A DNA stretch of 37,854 nucleotides from Tieghemiomyces parasiticus (Eukaryota; Kickxellomycota; Dimargaritomycetes; Dimargaritales; Dimargaritaceae), in contig JANBPT010000405.1 of assembly GCA_027575765.1 (NCBI GenBank), positions 1 through 37,854 on the forward strand. Direction: 5' to 3'. The position numbers and the translations under genes were made by a program. Under the pieces are notes generated by a model. That model did no database searches and was not told the DNA's origin. It saw only the letters and a list, made by a program, of their open reading frames with translations. Below are positions 1 through 8,961 of this stretch, piece after piece; within the stretch, counting starts at the first letter, position 1; every line of letters starts with the position of its first letter.

Positions 1-1
1 G

Positions 2-127
2 GTCATAGGGGTCGATCCGCCGGAGGACAGTCACATGGTCCAAGAGGGTCGCGTCCGGTGACTCATTGCACCGGTAACTTGGCCGGTCTGGTGGCCGAAT
101 CCCGCCGTCAAGGAGCGGGACAAACAT
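2..127 (-). CDS. possible 5' end of a minus-strand gene, cut by the window edge
   Basis: On the minus strand an ATG at 127 opens a frame of 42 codons that runs off the left edge without a stop. It ends in a charged stretch reading HVTVLRRIDPYD. The frame is also open upstream of this ATG for at least 35 codons, so the piece could equally be an internal exon. If real, the gene would be transcribed in the same direction as ESS2, whose stop lies about 230 nt upstream. I do not recognise the protein. Forty-two open codons are not significant alone, so this rests on protein-like composition and position only. Confidence 0.25.
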   Translation of the reverse strand, partial: MFVPLLDGGIRPPDRPSYRCNESPDATLLDHVTVLRRIDPYD

Positions 128-358
128 AGGGGCCGTTAGCCCAACGGTGGCTCGCCCTGACCAGGGGATTCGCCGTCCCCTGCCTACTTGTAATCGTCGG
201 GTCACAGCACAATAGCGACTGGCAGTTGTTCACGAATTTGTTCGAACGAACGCAGGGTGTAGTCCCCTGCCCTACTCTCCGGGCTCACCGCGCCCACCAA
301 TTTGGAAATGTACATGTTTTAATAGCGGGTATAAAAGCAATATCGGGTGCAAATCAAG

Positions 359-1816
359 TCACCTTTGCGGAGGCGGCTTTGGACTGTAACTGGCACGCAA
401 TTTCTGGTCTGCAGCGGGCGAGGCGCGCGGGCTGGTTAATAGGTCGCTCGGCCGACGGGTCATGTGGTACAACCGTCGGGCCGCGGGCGACAGGGCTTCA
501 TGGCGCAAGGACCGACCGGTCGGGGTCCGAGGGGTCTGTCCACGTCTGGTGAGCGGGCTGGCTCGTGGGGAGGTCATCCGTTGTGGAGTTACCCGCCGCA
601 CCGCTTTCTCAGCGAGGCGCTGGCCGAGTAGGTCGCGCGAAGAAGCCGGAGGGAAGGTGTAGCGCGGACCGACCTCGACGGACGGCATTGCTGAGGGAGG
701 TGTTGACAGCGTAACGGGGCGGTCCAGGTCTACGGGCGAACCGCCCATGTGGCCCCAGGTCAGGAGTGGGTCATCCAGATCGTCCGGATGGAATGTCGGC
801 GTGGAGGCTACCAACGGGAACTCGCTATGGCTGCCGGCATCGTAATCCTCTCCGCCGGTCGACATGGGCGAGTCCCCGCCCGTCACCGTAGGGCCGGGCC
901 GTCGGGACAGTAGGGCCTGTTTGAGCAAGTCGGGCTCGCGGAACCGCGTATTGGCGTGGACGATCACCTTTGGCTGGGTGCGGTCCCGCTGGACGGAGGG
1001 GTCCACTCCCAATCCATCGGGTGCAAACATAAGCGTGTTTTTAGCAGTGAAGTTCCAGGAGTCGATAGAAGCCGGCCGGTCCACATCGGACGGAGCTCTA
1101 ATGAGTAGCGAGTCGGTGGTCGACGAGGTGGCACTGGAGAATACGACCAAAGTCCGTTCAGTTTGGGCCTCAGCAGTTAGGGCGGTCCCCGTGCGGTCCG
1201 CTTCGGATGCTGCTGGCACCTTGGCAGCGCCGGGCATGAGCAGTCGCTGGGCGACGGGGCTGTCGCCGGCGGGGAGACCCCGTTCGGCCAGTTTACGGGC
1301 CCGGGCCTTGGCCTCGGCGGCGTAGGCCCACGCGTAACGTCGCCGGCGTTCTTGGTTTTCGTCGTCCATCAGCTCATTAAAGCTAGTATTATCCTCGTTC
1401 TCATAGCGGGCCTGAAACTGGTCCAGAGTCATTGGTGGACACGGCTCGGGGTCGTCAGACGGGCGCTCGCTAGCTTCGGACCGAACACTGGGGGTGACGG
1501 CGTCCCACTGAGAGGCCGCCCGGGCATGGACAAGGATGGCCGCGGCGGGGGTGTGGCCAGCCTCGGTGGCCTGTCGGATCCACGCCATAGATGGTGGCAC
1601 GGTCACGGCTGCCAGCTGGGCATTGTCCTGCTGAATCTGGGCGACGTGGGGGAAGAAGTCCCGCTGGATAATTCGATCCAGGGTGGCCACGTAGGTCTCC
1701 TCGGGAAGCACCGCCTTGCCATTTCGACCCGAATGGGTCGGGGAGCCGGACGTCGTGCGGGTCAAGGCGAAGTCGGCGGCATGGGTCGGAGGTGGTAAGT
1801 CGGGGGGCGAGGGCAT
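359..1816 (-). CDS. ESS2: ESS2/DGCR14 (Bis1) family nuclear splicing factor
   Basis: Single-exon gene of 485 residues, close to the 476 of human ESS2. The family is nuclear and associates with the catalytic (C complex) spliceosome; fission yeast Bis1 is a member. Family blocks appear in order: LPEETYVATLDRIIQRDFFP at residues 37-56; an acidic block with LDQFQARYENEDNTSFNELM at 131-150; a basic helix RRRRYAWAYAAEAKARARKL around 157-176; SWNFTAKNTLMFAPDGLG at 253-270; HANTRFR near 287-293; LLTWGHMGGSPVDL at 351-364; and LSPAARRL near 442-449. The remainder is low-complexity Ser/Pro/Thr, which is normal for this family. The ATG at 1816 sits 36 codons before the first conserved block. The gene is divergent from CLN3. 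I see no frameshift, intron or missing block. Confidence 0.93.
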   Translation of the reverse strand: MPSPPDLPPPTHAADFALTRTTSGSPTHSGRNGKAVLPEETYVATLDRIIQRDFFPHVAQIQQDNAQLAAVTVPPSMAWIRQATEAGHTPAAAILVHARAASQWDAVTPSVRSEASERPSDDPEPCPPMTLDQFQARYENEDNTSFNELMDDENQERRRRYAWAYAAEAKARARKLAERGLPAGDSPVAQRLLMPGAAKVPAASEADRTGTALTAEAQTERTLVVFSSATSSTTDSLLIRAPSDVDRPASIDSWNFTAKNTLMFAPDGLGVDPSVQRDRTQPKVIVHANTRFREPDLLKQALLSRRPGPTVTGGDSPMSTGGEDYDAGSHSEFPLVASTPTFHPDDLDDPLLTWGHMGGSPVDLDRPVTLSTPPSAMPSVEVGPRYTFPPASSRDLLGQRLAEKAVRRVTPQRMTSPRASPLTRRGQTPRTPTGRSLRHEALSPAARRLYHMTRRPSDLLTSPRASPAADQKLRASYSPKPPPQR

Positions 1817-2689
1817 GCGGAAATAACGAAAAGGGGTCGATGTAGATATGGGCAGGAAATATAACCGGTACGGGACAGGAATGGGACAGAGGACTGGCGC
1901 GTGTCGCCCCGGTCAGCAGAAACAAGGTGGTGGATAGGGAAATGAGGGCAAACGGTGGCCTGGCGCAACCCAGCCACTCCTCCGCAGTGGCAGCTTGAAT
2001 CGACTAACCTGCCTTCCACTTATGGGCCTGGGTTCGTAAGGGTTCCATGAAGCAGGCGGTCACGCTTGAGTTGATAGCAGGCGCAGATAGCAGAGCGGAC
2101 GCAGCACGCTTAGGCGAAGACCACCTGTTGCCCTTTTGGACGGGGGTACTTTCTTACTCCACCACCCCCCTGGCTACCCACGCCTTCCTTACTTGGGTCT
2201 GGCAGTGATCAATGGGCCCAGGCTTCAGGGCGGTTGCGCCTTGGACCCTATCCCCTCCCTGCCTCTGGGTCCCAGTGGACGCCTGGTCACTGGGGCACCG
2301 TCCCTGGCCCATGTTAAGGCTCTGCCCGTGGGAGGCTACTCACTTCTCATTTAGTGCAACTGGTTTAGTCTTCGCAACCGTGGTCCCGTACCGTTTAACG
2401 CCTATCCAGGTTTTACGTTGCTGAGTTGTACCAGAAGATAACCCTTATTTCTGGCTACTTGCGCCGGTACCAACAGCGTCTGGTTTCTGGCTAGGTACCG
2501 TTGGTCAATCTCCCCCCCTCTCTCTCTCTCCTTTACACGGCATCGCACTACCTCCACTGGCTCTTTAGGGCACTAGAGTGTACCAGGAACTCTACGGCAA
2601 GACCGTCTCGCCTTTACTCCAAGAGCGCACCTTGGTCGGTACTCATTGACCACGCCCCACCCGCTCCCCCTTCATTCAGCGTAACCCTC
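1817..2689. promoter_or_regulatory. divergent intergenic region between ESS2 and CLN3
   Basis: This 873-nt gap separates the start codons of two divergent genes, so it should contain both promoters and 5' UTRs. Just upstream of the CLN3 start is a CT-rich tract (about 2510-2532), a common 5' UTR or promoter feature in fungi. Short open frames here show no protein family. An upstream in-frame ATG-like codon at 2501 could add 63 residues to CLN3, but they do not look like part of that family. No RNA gene or repeat was recognised. Confidence 0.5.
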
Positions 2690-4213
2690 ATGGCCGAATT
2701 TGCAGACCGACGGCCTCGCCCGCCGTCCCCAGCCGAATACCCGGACCCGCACCTGGCGAGCAGTGACGACGAGGCCGACTCCGGGCCGGCCGCAAGCGCG
2801 TTCGCGTGCAGCCCGGGAATCCTTGTGGCCTTCTTCTTCAGCGGCCTCATCAACAACTACGTCTATACCGTGTTTCTATCGGCAGCCGTCGATATCCTCG
2901 AGGCCAGCCCGGGGACGCCCAAGGGTGTGGTCCTTCTGGCCGATATCATGCCGTCCCTGATGATGAAGCTGGTGGCGCCCTACTACATCCACCACGTCGG
3001 ATACGGCACTCGGGTGGCTGTTTGCTCGCTGGCATCCTTTGCGGCCCTGCACATCGTGGCGACCTTCGACGCCCTCCCCCTCCGTCTGTGCGGTGTCATC
3101 CTGGCGTCGGCTGCGTCGGGGCTGGGTGAATTGAGCTTCCTCATGCTGACCTCCTACTTCGCCCCCACGGTGGTGTCCGCCTGGGCCTCCGGGACGGGCG
3201 GGGCCGGAGTTACTGGTAGTCTGTCGTTTCTCGCCTTCACCACATGGTTTGGGTTGTCCACCCCAACCACCTTACGCACCGTCAGTATCTTGCCCCCGCT
3301 CATCCTCCTGTTCTACCATCAATTCCTGCGTGCCCCACTGAACGCTCGTTTGGGGGTCCCGAGTGGCGCCTGGCGTGACCACCGGTGGCTGGGTCGACTG
3401 CGGGCCACCTGGTTGGGACGCTACATCCCGGCACCCTTACACACCCGCTACGAGGCGGTCCTACCCGACCGCGCCAGAGCCTCGGTGGATATAGAGCACG
3501 CGGATGCCCTATTCCTCCACGAGGACCACCTGGCCGCCTTTGTCCCGCCCGGCCTTACCACGCCGCCCAAGCCGCGACCAGTGACCGACGACGACAAACC
3601 CCTCCCGGCGCGGTACGCCCACCTCCCGCCGATTCCCGTGAGCGACATGACCCTCGCCCAGCGGCTCCGCGTCGTCCGGCCGCTGCTTCCTATCTACATT
3701 CTCCCCCTCCTGGTCGTGTACTGGGCCGAGTACACCATCAACCAAGGGGTCAACCCTACTGTGCTGTTCCCGCTCTCGGACTCCCGGTTCTACCCGTTCC
3801 ACCGGCTCAAGGACCACTACGTGTACTACCAGGCCTTGTACCAGATTGGCGTATTCATCTCGCGGTCCAGCGTACACTATTTCCCGGTTCGTCACCTGTG
3901 GTATCCGAGCGGCCTTCAGGTCATTATGCTGGCCGTGATGATTTCGCAGTCCCTCGGGAGTTGGCTGCCGTCCGTATGGTGGGTGTTCGCCCTCATCTTT
4001 ATCGAAGGCCTCCTCGGCGGGTCCACGTACGTGAACGCCTTCCTCAATATCCGCCAGGACGTGCCCGTGAACTATCGGGAGTTTGCCCTGGGAGCCGTGG
4101 GGGTCGGCGACGGGATTGGTATCACCCTGGCCGGTCTCACCGCGCTCTGGCTCGAACCCTCCCTGTGCTGGTTTCAGCAGCGCCACGGTAACGACCTATG
4201 TAGCCAGCTGTAG
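2690..4213 (+). CDS. CLN3: CLN3/BTN1 (battenin) lysosomal/vacuolar membrane protein
   Basis: Single-exon gene of 507 residues from the ATG at 2690 (human CLN3 is 438, yeast Btn1 408). CLN3 proteins are multi-pass membrane proteins of the lysosome or vacuole, linked to vacuolar pH, basic amino acid balance and glycerophosphodiester export. An acidic N-terminus precedes the first membrane segment (about residues 42-70, with FFFSGLINNYVYTVFLSAA, a CLN3 hallmark). Further helices include ADIMPSLMMKLVAPYY, GLGELSFLMLTSYFAP and SGTGGAGVTGSLSFLAF. A hydrophilic loop of roughly 120 residues, longer than usual, splits the protein. The C-terminal half holds the conserved EYTINQGVNPTVLFPL, YQIGVFISRSS, FIEGLLGGSTYVN and VGVGDGIGITLAGLTAL. 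The frame is open upstream to 2501; the later ATG is chosen because those 63 extra residues lack family similarity. The frame ends in ordinary fashion with no visible lesion. Confidence 0.93.
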   Translation: MAEFADRRPRPPSPAEYPDPHLASSDDEADSGPAASAFACSPGILVAFFFSGLINNYVYTVFLSAAVDILEASPGTPKGVVLLADIMPSLMMKLVAPYYIHHVGYGTRVAVCSLASFAALHIVATFDALPLRLCGVILASAASGLGELSFLMLTSYFAPTVVSAWASGTGGAGVTGSLSFLAFTTWFGLSTPTTLRTVSILPPLILLFYHQFLRAPLNARLGVPSGAWRDHRWLGRLRATWLGRYIPAPLHTRYEAVLPDRARASVDIEHADALFLHEDHLAAFVPPGLTTPPKPRPVTDDDKPLPARYAHLPPIPVSDMTLAQRLRVVRPLLPIYILPLLVVYWAEYTINQGVNPTVLFPLSDSRFYPFHRLKDHYVYYQALYQIGVFISRSSVHYFPVRHLWYPSGLQVIMLAVMISQSLGSWLPSVWWVFALIFIEGLLGGSTYVNAFLNIRQDVPVNYREFALGAVGVGDGIGITLAGLTALWLEPSLCWFQQRHGNDLCSQL

Positions 4214-4287
4214 ACTCTCCGACAGTTACAGCGCTAGAGCCTTGAGGTTTTAGCGATTGTGGATAGTAATCCAAGTGGGCACTGTAT

Positions 4288-4293
4288 AATAAA
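4288..4293 (+). terminator. AATAAA polyadenylation signal of CLN3
   Basis: Canonical AATAAA hexamer 75 nt after the CLN3 stop codon, in an AT-rich stretch. Its position suits 3' end processing of the CLN3 transcript. The hexamer and its spacing are the only evidence. Confidence 0.5.
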
Positions 4294-4497
4294 GTATGAT
4301 GTCTAAGCATTTAGGGCCGAAGAAGCTCAGTCCTTTTGAAAAGGCTGCTTCGCGTGAATTGGCAATTAGGTTGCATAGTTCAGGGCCACGCTTCGGAAGT
4401 GAGCAGCATCTGGCTATCCTAGTAGCCCCCTTAGGCGGGTGGCTTTGATGCCGTCATGGGCACCCACCGCCTGCGGCTCCTGGATCGGCCATTCGAG

Positions 4498-4504
4498 CCA
4501 ATCA
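4498..4504 (+). promoter_or_regulatory. CCAAT box upstream of NPC1
   Basis: CCAATCA, a match to the HAP/NF-Y site, lies about 480 nt before the NPC1 start. Pentamers are frequent by chance, so this is a candidate only. Confidence 0.25.
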
Positions 4505-4869
4505 CGGCCGAACTTATCTCCGGCTGGTGGCGCGTGACTTCTCACTCCGCACGGTTCTTCGGAGGGGAGGGAGGGAAGGCGTATGCAGGGCTGTTAAATA
4601 TCATACGATATGCACGTCTGAAACCTTCCCTGCTCCGACACAGGCCTTCCGGTGCCGTGCTGGGCCATTCGCCTCCGGCCAAGCCCGCGCCTTCCACGGC
4701 CCGTCTCCATGGTGCTAGCTTTGGCTGCGGTGCCTTTGCCCCGCTGTCTACGCTCTACCTTATACTTTGCCACCTTGTTGGTTCTATCTCAACCGCATTC
4801 ATCCCACTCCAAACGCTTTTCTGCATCTCCCCGCGCTACGCACCCAGCTGTGACCTCCGCTTTACAGGC

Positions 4870-4908
4870 TGTGACGTGTGCCAAATCCCCTCCCCCTCTC
4901 ACGTCACA
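4870..4908. promoter_or_regulatory. inverted pair of CRE-like TGACGTG sites in the NPC1 promoter
   Basis: TGTGACGTGTG at 4870-4880 is matched in inverted orientation by CTCACGTCACA at 4898-4908, agreeing at 10 of 11 positions with a 17-nt spacer. Each half carries a TGACGT core of the kind bound by bZIP factors of the CREB/ATF type. The pair lies 70-110 nt before the NPC1 ATG, where promoter-proximal sites are expected. Binding is an inference. Confidence 0.4.
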
Positions 4909-4980
4909 CATTCACTCCTAGGCTAAGCCCATTCACCTCGCCCTACCTCTTCCCCCCCTTCCACGCAGCGTCCCATCAGT

Positions 4981-7900
4981 ATGCTGACGCCCAGCTGGGC
5001 CGGCGGGGTAATACGCCTGATGGCTTTCGGCCTGGTGGTCAGCCTCGGGGCCACCGTGGCCGTCCTTGGGGATGCGACGCCCCCGGGCCGTTGTGCCATG
5101 TACGGTCAATGCGGCCCCAAGAGCCCTAGTATCTTTGCGCCTTCGCTACCCTGCGCCGTCGACCAGTCACCCGTCAAACCCTCCCAAGCCCTCCGAGACA
5201 AGCTGGCCGATGTGTGCGGGGCTTCCCTGGGGCTGGCCGATGGCCCCGGCGTATGCTGCGACGAAGACCAGCTGGACGCGCTGGCCGGACAAACCCAGGT
5301 AGCGTATAACCTCATTGGTGCGTGCCCGGCGTGCTGGAACAACTTTATGAACTTCTTCTGCCAGTTCACCTGCTCGCCGCACCAGGCTGACTTTCTCAAC
5401 GTGACCGACGCGCGGATATCCCCCGTCACGGGCGACCAAGTGGCCGCCCGCGTCGACCTATTCGTCGATCCACACTTTGGCGCCGGGTTCTATGAGTCGT
5501 GCCAAGAGGTCAAGTTCCCGGCCGACAATAGTTTCGTCATGGACCTGCTGGGCGGCGGGGCCCGTAACTACCTCGAGATGCTGCGTTTTCTAGGCACCGA
5601 GCGGTTAGGCGGGTCACCTTTCCAAATCGATATTCCTGAAGGGACCCCACCCCAGACGATCACGGCCCTGGACGCCCCCGTCCGCCACTGTAACGACGCC
5701 GGATCGGACAGTCGCTGCGCCTGTGTTGACTGCAGCCCCGTGTGCCCCGTTTTAGACCCCGTACCACCGCCAGGCCAGGGCTGCCGCCTCCCGGGCAACA
5801 TTCCTTGCTGGTCGCTGCTAACCGGGACTGTTTACGTCGGACTGGGCGTACTATTTACAGCTGCGCTCCTCTTGACCTGGCGCCGACACCGCCACCCCGA
5901 GATGGACGGGTTCACCGCCTTACTCGACCACGATCCGGGCCTGGCCGACGACACTTCCATGCTCGCCGAGGAAGATGAGATGGCGCCCGCCACCCGCTTG
6001 ATCACTGCCAAGTCCCCTGCCGAGCTCTTACATCTCCGCCTCCACGACGCCTTTTACCGGCTGGGCTTCACCTGTGCCACCCACCCGCGGAAGGTACTGG
6101 CCCTCGTCTTCGCCGTGGTTCTGTTAACCTCACTAGGCTGGCGCCGATTCGAGGTCGAGACCAGCCCCGAGCGACTGTGGGTGGGGCCCCAATCGACCAG
6201 CGCCCAGAATAAGCGCTACTTTGACGACCACTTTGGGCCTTTCTACCGCACCCAGCAGGTGATCCTCACCGCCGCCGCCGACGACCTGACGGCCGACCAG
6301 GGACCCTCGGTGATCACCGAGCGAGCCCTACGTCAGCTGTTTCTCCTCGACGAGCGGGTTCGCACCCTCCGATCCACCCCGAACAATTTCACCCTGGACG
6401 ACTTTTGTCTCTCCCCGACCGGCGACGGCTGCGTGGTCCAATCCGTGACCGGGTACTGGGGGTTCGATCTGGACAACTTCAAGGCCGGGGACTGGCGGGC
6501 CGAGTTTGACGGCTGTGCCCAACGCCCGGTCGACTGCCTCCCGGACTTTGGACAGCCCCTTAAGCCAGCTATGCTCCTGGGCGGCTACCCGGACGAGGAT
6601 TACGACCAGGCTCGCGCCCTCTTCGTAACCTACGTGCTCACTAACAGCCAGGTTCCGGAGGAGGTGGCCCGTCGCGAGGAGTGGGAAGCAGCCTACGTGG
6701 ACCTCCTCCAATCCGTCCAGGCCGACCCGGCCTTCGACTGGACCGACCTTCACCTCAGTTTTTCCTCCGAGCGCTCCATCGAGGCGGAGCTGCAGCGGTC
6801 GACTTACGCCGACGTGTGGACCATCGCGCTCAGCTACCTCGTCATGTTTCTGTACGCCTCTATAGCCCTCGGTCGCTTCTCCCGCCACGCCGTACGCAGC
6901 CGCCGCTTCCTCATCGAGACCAAGTTCGGCCTAGGCCTCGGCGGAATCGTAGTGGTCCTGGCCTCGGTCTCCATGTCCACGGGCATCCTGTCCCTGCTGG
7001 GCGTCAAGGCCACCCTGATCATTGCCGAGGTGATCCCATTCCTCGTCTTGGCGGTGGGGGTGGACAACATTTTCCTGCTGGTCAACGAACTCGACCGCCA
7101 GTCGTCACCTGGGTCAGCCACCCCCGTGGAGCAGCGGGTGGCGGCGGCCTTGGCAGCGGTGGGCCCTAGCGTCCTCTTGGCCGCCGTGGCGGAGACGCTG
7201 GCCTTCGGTCTGGGCGCCTTCGTCAGTATGCCGGCCGTCAGTGCCTTCGCCCTCTACGCCGCGCTGGCCGTGTGGTTTGACTTTGTATTGCAAGTCACCG
7301 GGTTCGTGGCTCTGCTCACCCTCGACACGTATCGTACCGAGGCTGGCCGCGCCGACCTGTGGCCCTGGGTCACTGTTGTAGTGCGCGAGGACCCTACAGG
7401 CACTACGGCGATCGCTAGCGCGCCGTCCTTGTGGGCGCGCCGCGAGTCGTGGCTGCAGTGGTTCATGGGCACCGTGTACGCTCCACTCCTGACCCACCGC
7501 TCCATCCGCTGGGCCGTATTCATCCTGTTCTCCGTGCTCTTCGCCGTCAACGTACACCAGCTGCCTCGCTTGGAACTTGGCCTCGACCAGCGCGTGGCCC
7601 TGCCGCGTGACTCGTACCTGGTGGACTACTTTGATCGACTCGACCGCTACTTTGGTACGGGCCCGCCCGTGTACTTCGTCACCAAGCATGCCAACGTGAC
7701 AGACCAGACTGAACAGCGGACCCTATGCGGTCGCTTTACCACCTGCGCCGACCGGTCCCTCGCCAACCTGCTGGAACAGGAGCGTAAGCGGCCCGAGGTA
7801 TCGTTCCTGGCCCAACCCGCGGCGGTCTGGTTGGACGACTATTTTCACTGGCTCAACCCGGCCGCCGATACCTGTTGCCGGGAGCGACCGGGCTCCGATG

Positions 7901-8961
7901 GTCGGCCAGAACCCTGCGACCCCTACGACGAGGACTGCGCCGTGTGCTGGGCCGGCCGCGATCCCGCGTGGAACATCACCCTGCAAGGCCTACCCCAGGG
8001 CGACGAGTTCCTGACCTACCTGGACTTCTGGCTGGCCGCCCCGCCTAGCGCCGAGTGCCCCTTGGCCGGCGCCGCAGCTTATGGGGACGCTGTGGCCCGG
8101 GACCCCGCGGACGGTCGCGTGGTGGCATCCCACGTCCGCACCTTCCACGTGCCCCTGGGTAGCCAGCGCAACTACATTGCCGCTTTCGACGCCGCGCATC
8201 GCATCGCCGCCGATGCCAGTCGTGCCACGGGCGCGTCCGTGTTCCCCTACTCGGTGTTCTACATCTTCTTTGACCAGTACGCCCACATTGGCCGGTTGGC
8301 CGTGATACTGCTGGGGGTGGGTGGTCTGGCCATCGGCGTGGTCACCGCGGTCCTGCTGGCTAATGTTCGAGTTGCCTGTTTGACTATGTTGACGGTGGCC
8401 CTGATCCTGGCGCAAGAGGTGGCGGCCATGGCGGCATGGGGGGTCACTCTCAACGCACTCAGCCTCGTCAACCTGATGATCGGCCTGGGTGTCAGCGTGG
8501 AGTTTTGTTGCCACATTGCGCGCAAGTACGTGGTCACCCCCGGCAGCCCCGACACGCGGCTGATTCGCGCCCTGGCCGAGACGGGCAGCTCGGTGTTTTC
8601 CGGGATTGCCCTGACTAAGTTCAGCGGTGTCATCGTCCTGGCCTTTGCCCGCTCCAAAATCTTTGAGGTGTACTATTTCCGCATGTATCTCGCCATGGTT
8701 CTAGCCGGCGTTTTCCACGGCCTCGTGCTCCTGCCCGTCCTCCTGCACACCCTGGCCGACCTGGAAATGGAGGAGACGGACCTGGCCGCCCCATCGTCTT
8801 TGCTGTCCCACCTCTGGCGTCGAATTTGGCCCGGGCGCCGACCGTCGACCAGTGAAGGAACCGTCTTTGAGCATGGCGACGGGATTGGGCCACAGTCGGC
8901 CCATGACCTCGCGGAAGAGGATGAGGTGCCTGATGCCCAGCGCCTGGTTATGAACCGATAG
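4981..8961 (+). CDS. NPC1: NPC1/NCR1 intracellular sterol transporter
   Basis: Single-exon gene of 1326 residues (human NPC1 1278). NPC1 takes cholesterol or ergosterol from luminal NPC2 and moves it into the lysosome/vacuole membrane. A signal peptide (residues 1 to about 29) is followed by the Cys-rich sterol-binding N-terminal domain (about 30-250), with CAMYGQCG, CPACWNNFMNFFCQFTCSPH and paired cysteines. The first membrane helix is near 275-300. The sterol-sensing domain spans about 609-782 and includes EVIPFLVLAVGVDNIFLLVN; Pro686 there aligns with human Pro691, needed for sterol interaction. A second luminal loop carries a Cys cluster (DTCCRERP, EDCAVCWAG). The C-terminal RND-like helices include LSLVNLMIGLGVSVEFCCHI. 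The cytosolic tail after about residue 1260 is acidic. The ATG at 4981 gives a proper signal peptide; Met14 is an alternative. No break is seen. Confidence 0.97.
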   Translation: MLTPSWAGGVIRLMAFGLVVSLGATVAVLGDATPPGRCAMYGQCGPKSPSIFAPSLPCAVDQSPVKPSQALRDKLADVCGASLGLADGPGVCCDEDQLDALAGQTQVAYNLIGACPACWNNFMNFFCQFTCSPHQADFLNVTDARISPVTGDQVAARVDLFVDPHFGAGFYESCQEVKFPADNSFVMDLLGGGARNYLEMLRFLGTERLGGSPFQIDIPEGTPPQTITALDAPVRHCNDAGSDSRCACVDCSPVCPVLDPVPPPGQGCRLPGNIPCWSLLTGTVYVGLGVLFTAALLLTWRRHRHPEMDGFTALLDHDPGLADDTSMLAEEDEMAPATRLITAKSPAELLHLRLHDAFYRLGFTCATHPRKVLALVFAVVLLTSLGWRRFEVETSPERLWVGPQSTSAQNKRYFDDHFGPFYRTQQVILTAAADDLTADQGPSVITERALRQLFLLDERVRTLRSTPNNFTLDDFCLSPTGDGCVVQSVTGYWGFDLDNFKAGDWRAEFDGCAQRPVDCLPDFGQPLKPAMLLGGYPDEDYDQARALFVTYVLTNSQVPEEVARREEWEAAYVDLLQSVQADPAFDWTDLHLSFSSERSIEAELQRSTYADVWTIALSYLVMFLYASIALGRFSRHAVRSRRFLIETKFGLGLGGIVVVLASVSMSTGILSLLGVKATLIIAEVIPFLVLAVGVDNIFLLVNELDRQSSPGSATPVEQRVAAALAAVGPSVLLAAVAETLAFGLGAFVSMPAVSAFALYAALAVWFDFVLQVTGFVALLTLDTYRTEAGRADLWPWVTVVVREDPTGTTAIASAPSLWARRESWLQWFMGTVYAPLLTHRSIRWAVFILFSVLFAVNVHQLPRLELGLDQRVALPRDSYLVDYFDRLDRYFGTGPPVYFVTKHANVTDQTEQRTLCGRFTTCADRSLANLLEQERKRPEVSFLAQPAAVWLDDYFHWLNPAADTCCRERPGSDGRPEPCDPYDEDCAVCWAGRDPAWNITLQGLPQGDEFLTYLDFWLAAPPSAECPLAGAAAYGDAVARDPADGRVVASHVRTFHVPLGSQRNYIAAFDAAHRIAADASRATGASVFPYSVFYIFFDQYAHIGRLAVILLGVGGLAIGVVTAVLLANVRVACLTMLTVALILAQEVAAMAAWGVTLNALSLVNLMIGLGVSVEFCCHIARKYVVTPGSPDTRLIRALAETGSSVFSGIALTKFSGVIVLAFARSKIFEVYYFRMYLAMVLAGVFHGLVLLPVLLHTLADLEMEETDLAAPSSLLSHLWRRIWPGRRPSTSEGTVFEHGDGIGPQSAHDLAEEDEVPDAQRLVMNR

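Larger units (their letters stand above)
4214..4980 (+). promoter_or_regulatory. CLN3 3' flank and NPC1 promoter region
   Basis: This 767-nt spacer contains a poly(A) signal for CLN3, a CCAAT box, an inverted pair of CRE-like sites (listed separately) and a pyrimidine-rich tract directly before the NPC1 ATG. A 156-codon open frame at 4456-4926 shows no family resemblance, is rich in Ser/Pro/His/Cys, and I regard it as chance. Confidence 0.5.

Noticed and set aside
2501..2689. Upstream extension of the CLN3 frame by 63 residues
   Set aside because: The extra residues show no CLN3-family similarity and cover a CT-rich tract typical of a 5' UTR; the ATG at 2690 is followed by the usual short acidic N-terminus.
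4456..4926. 156-codon open frame between CLN3 and NPC1
   Set aside because: No domain, odd composition, overlaps other open frames, and covers the expected NPC1 promoter including the CRE-like pair.
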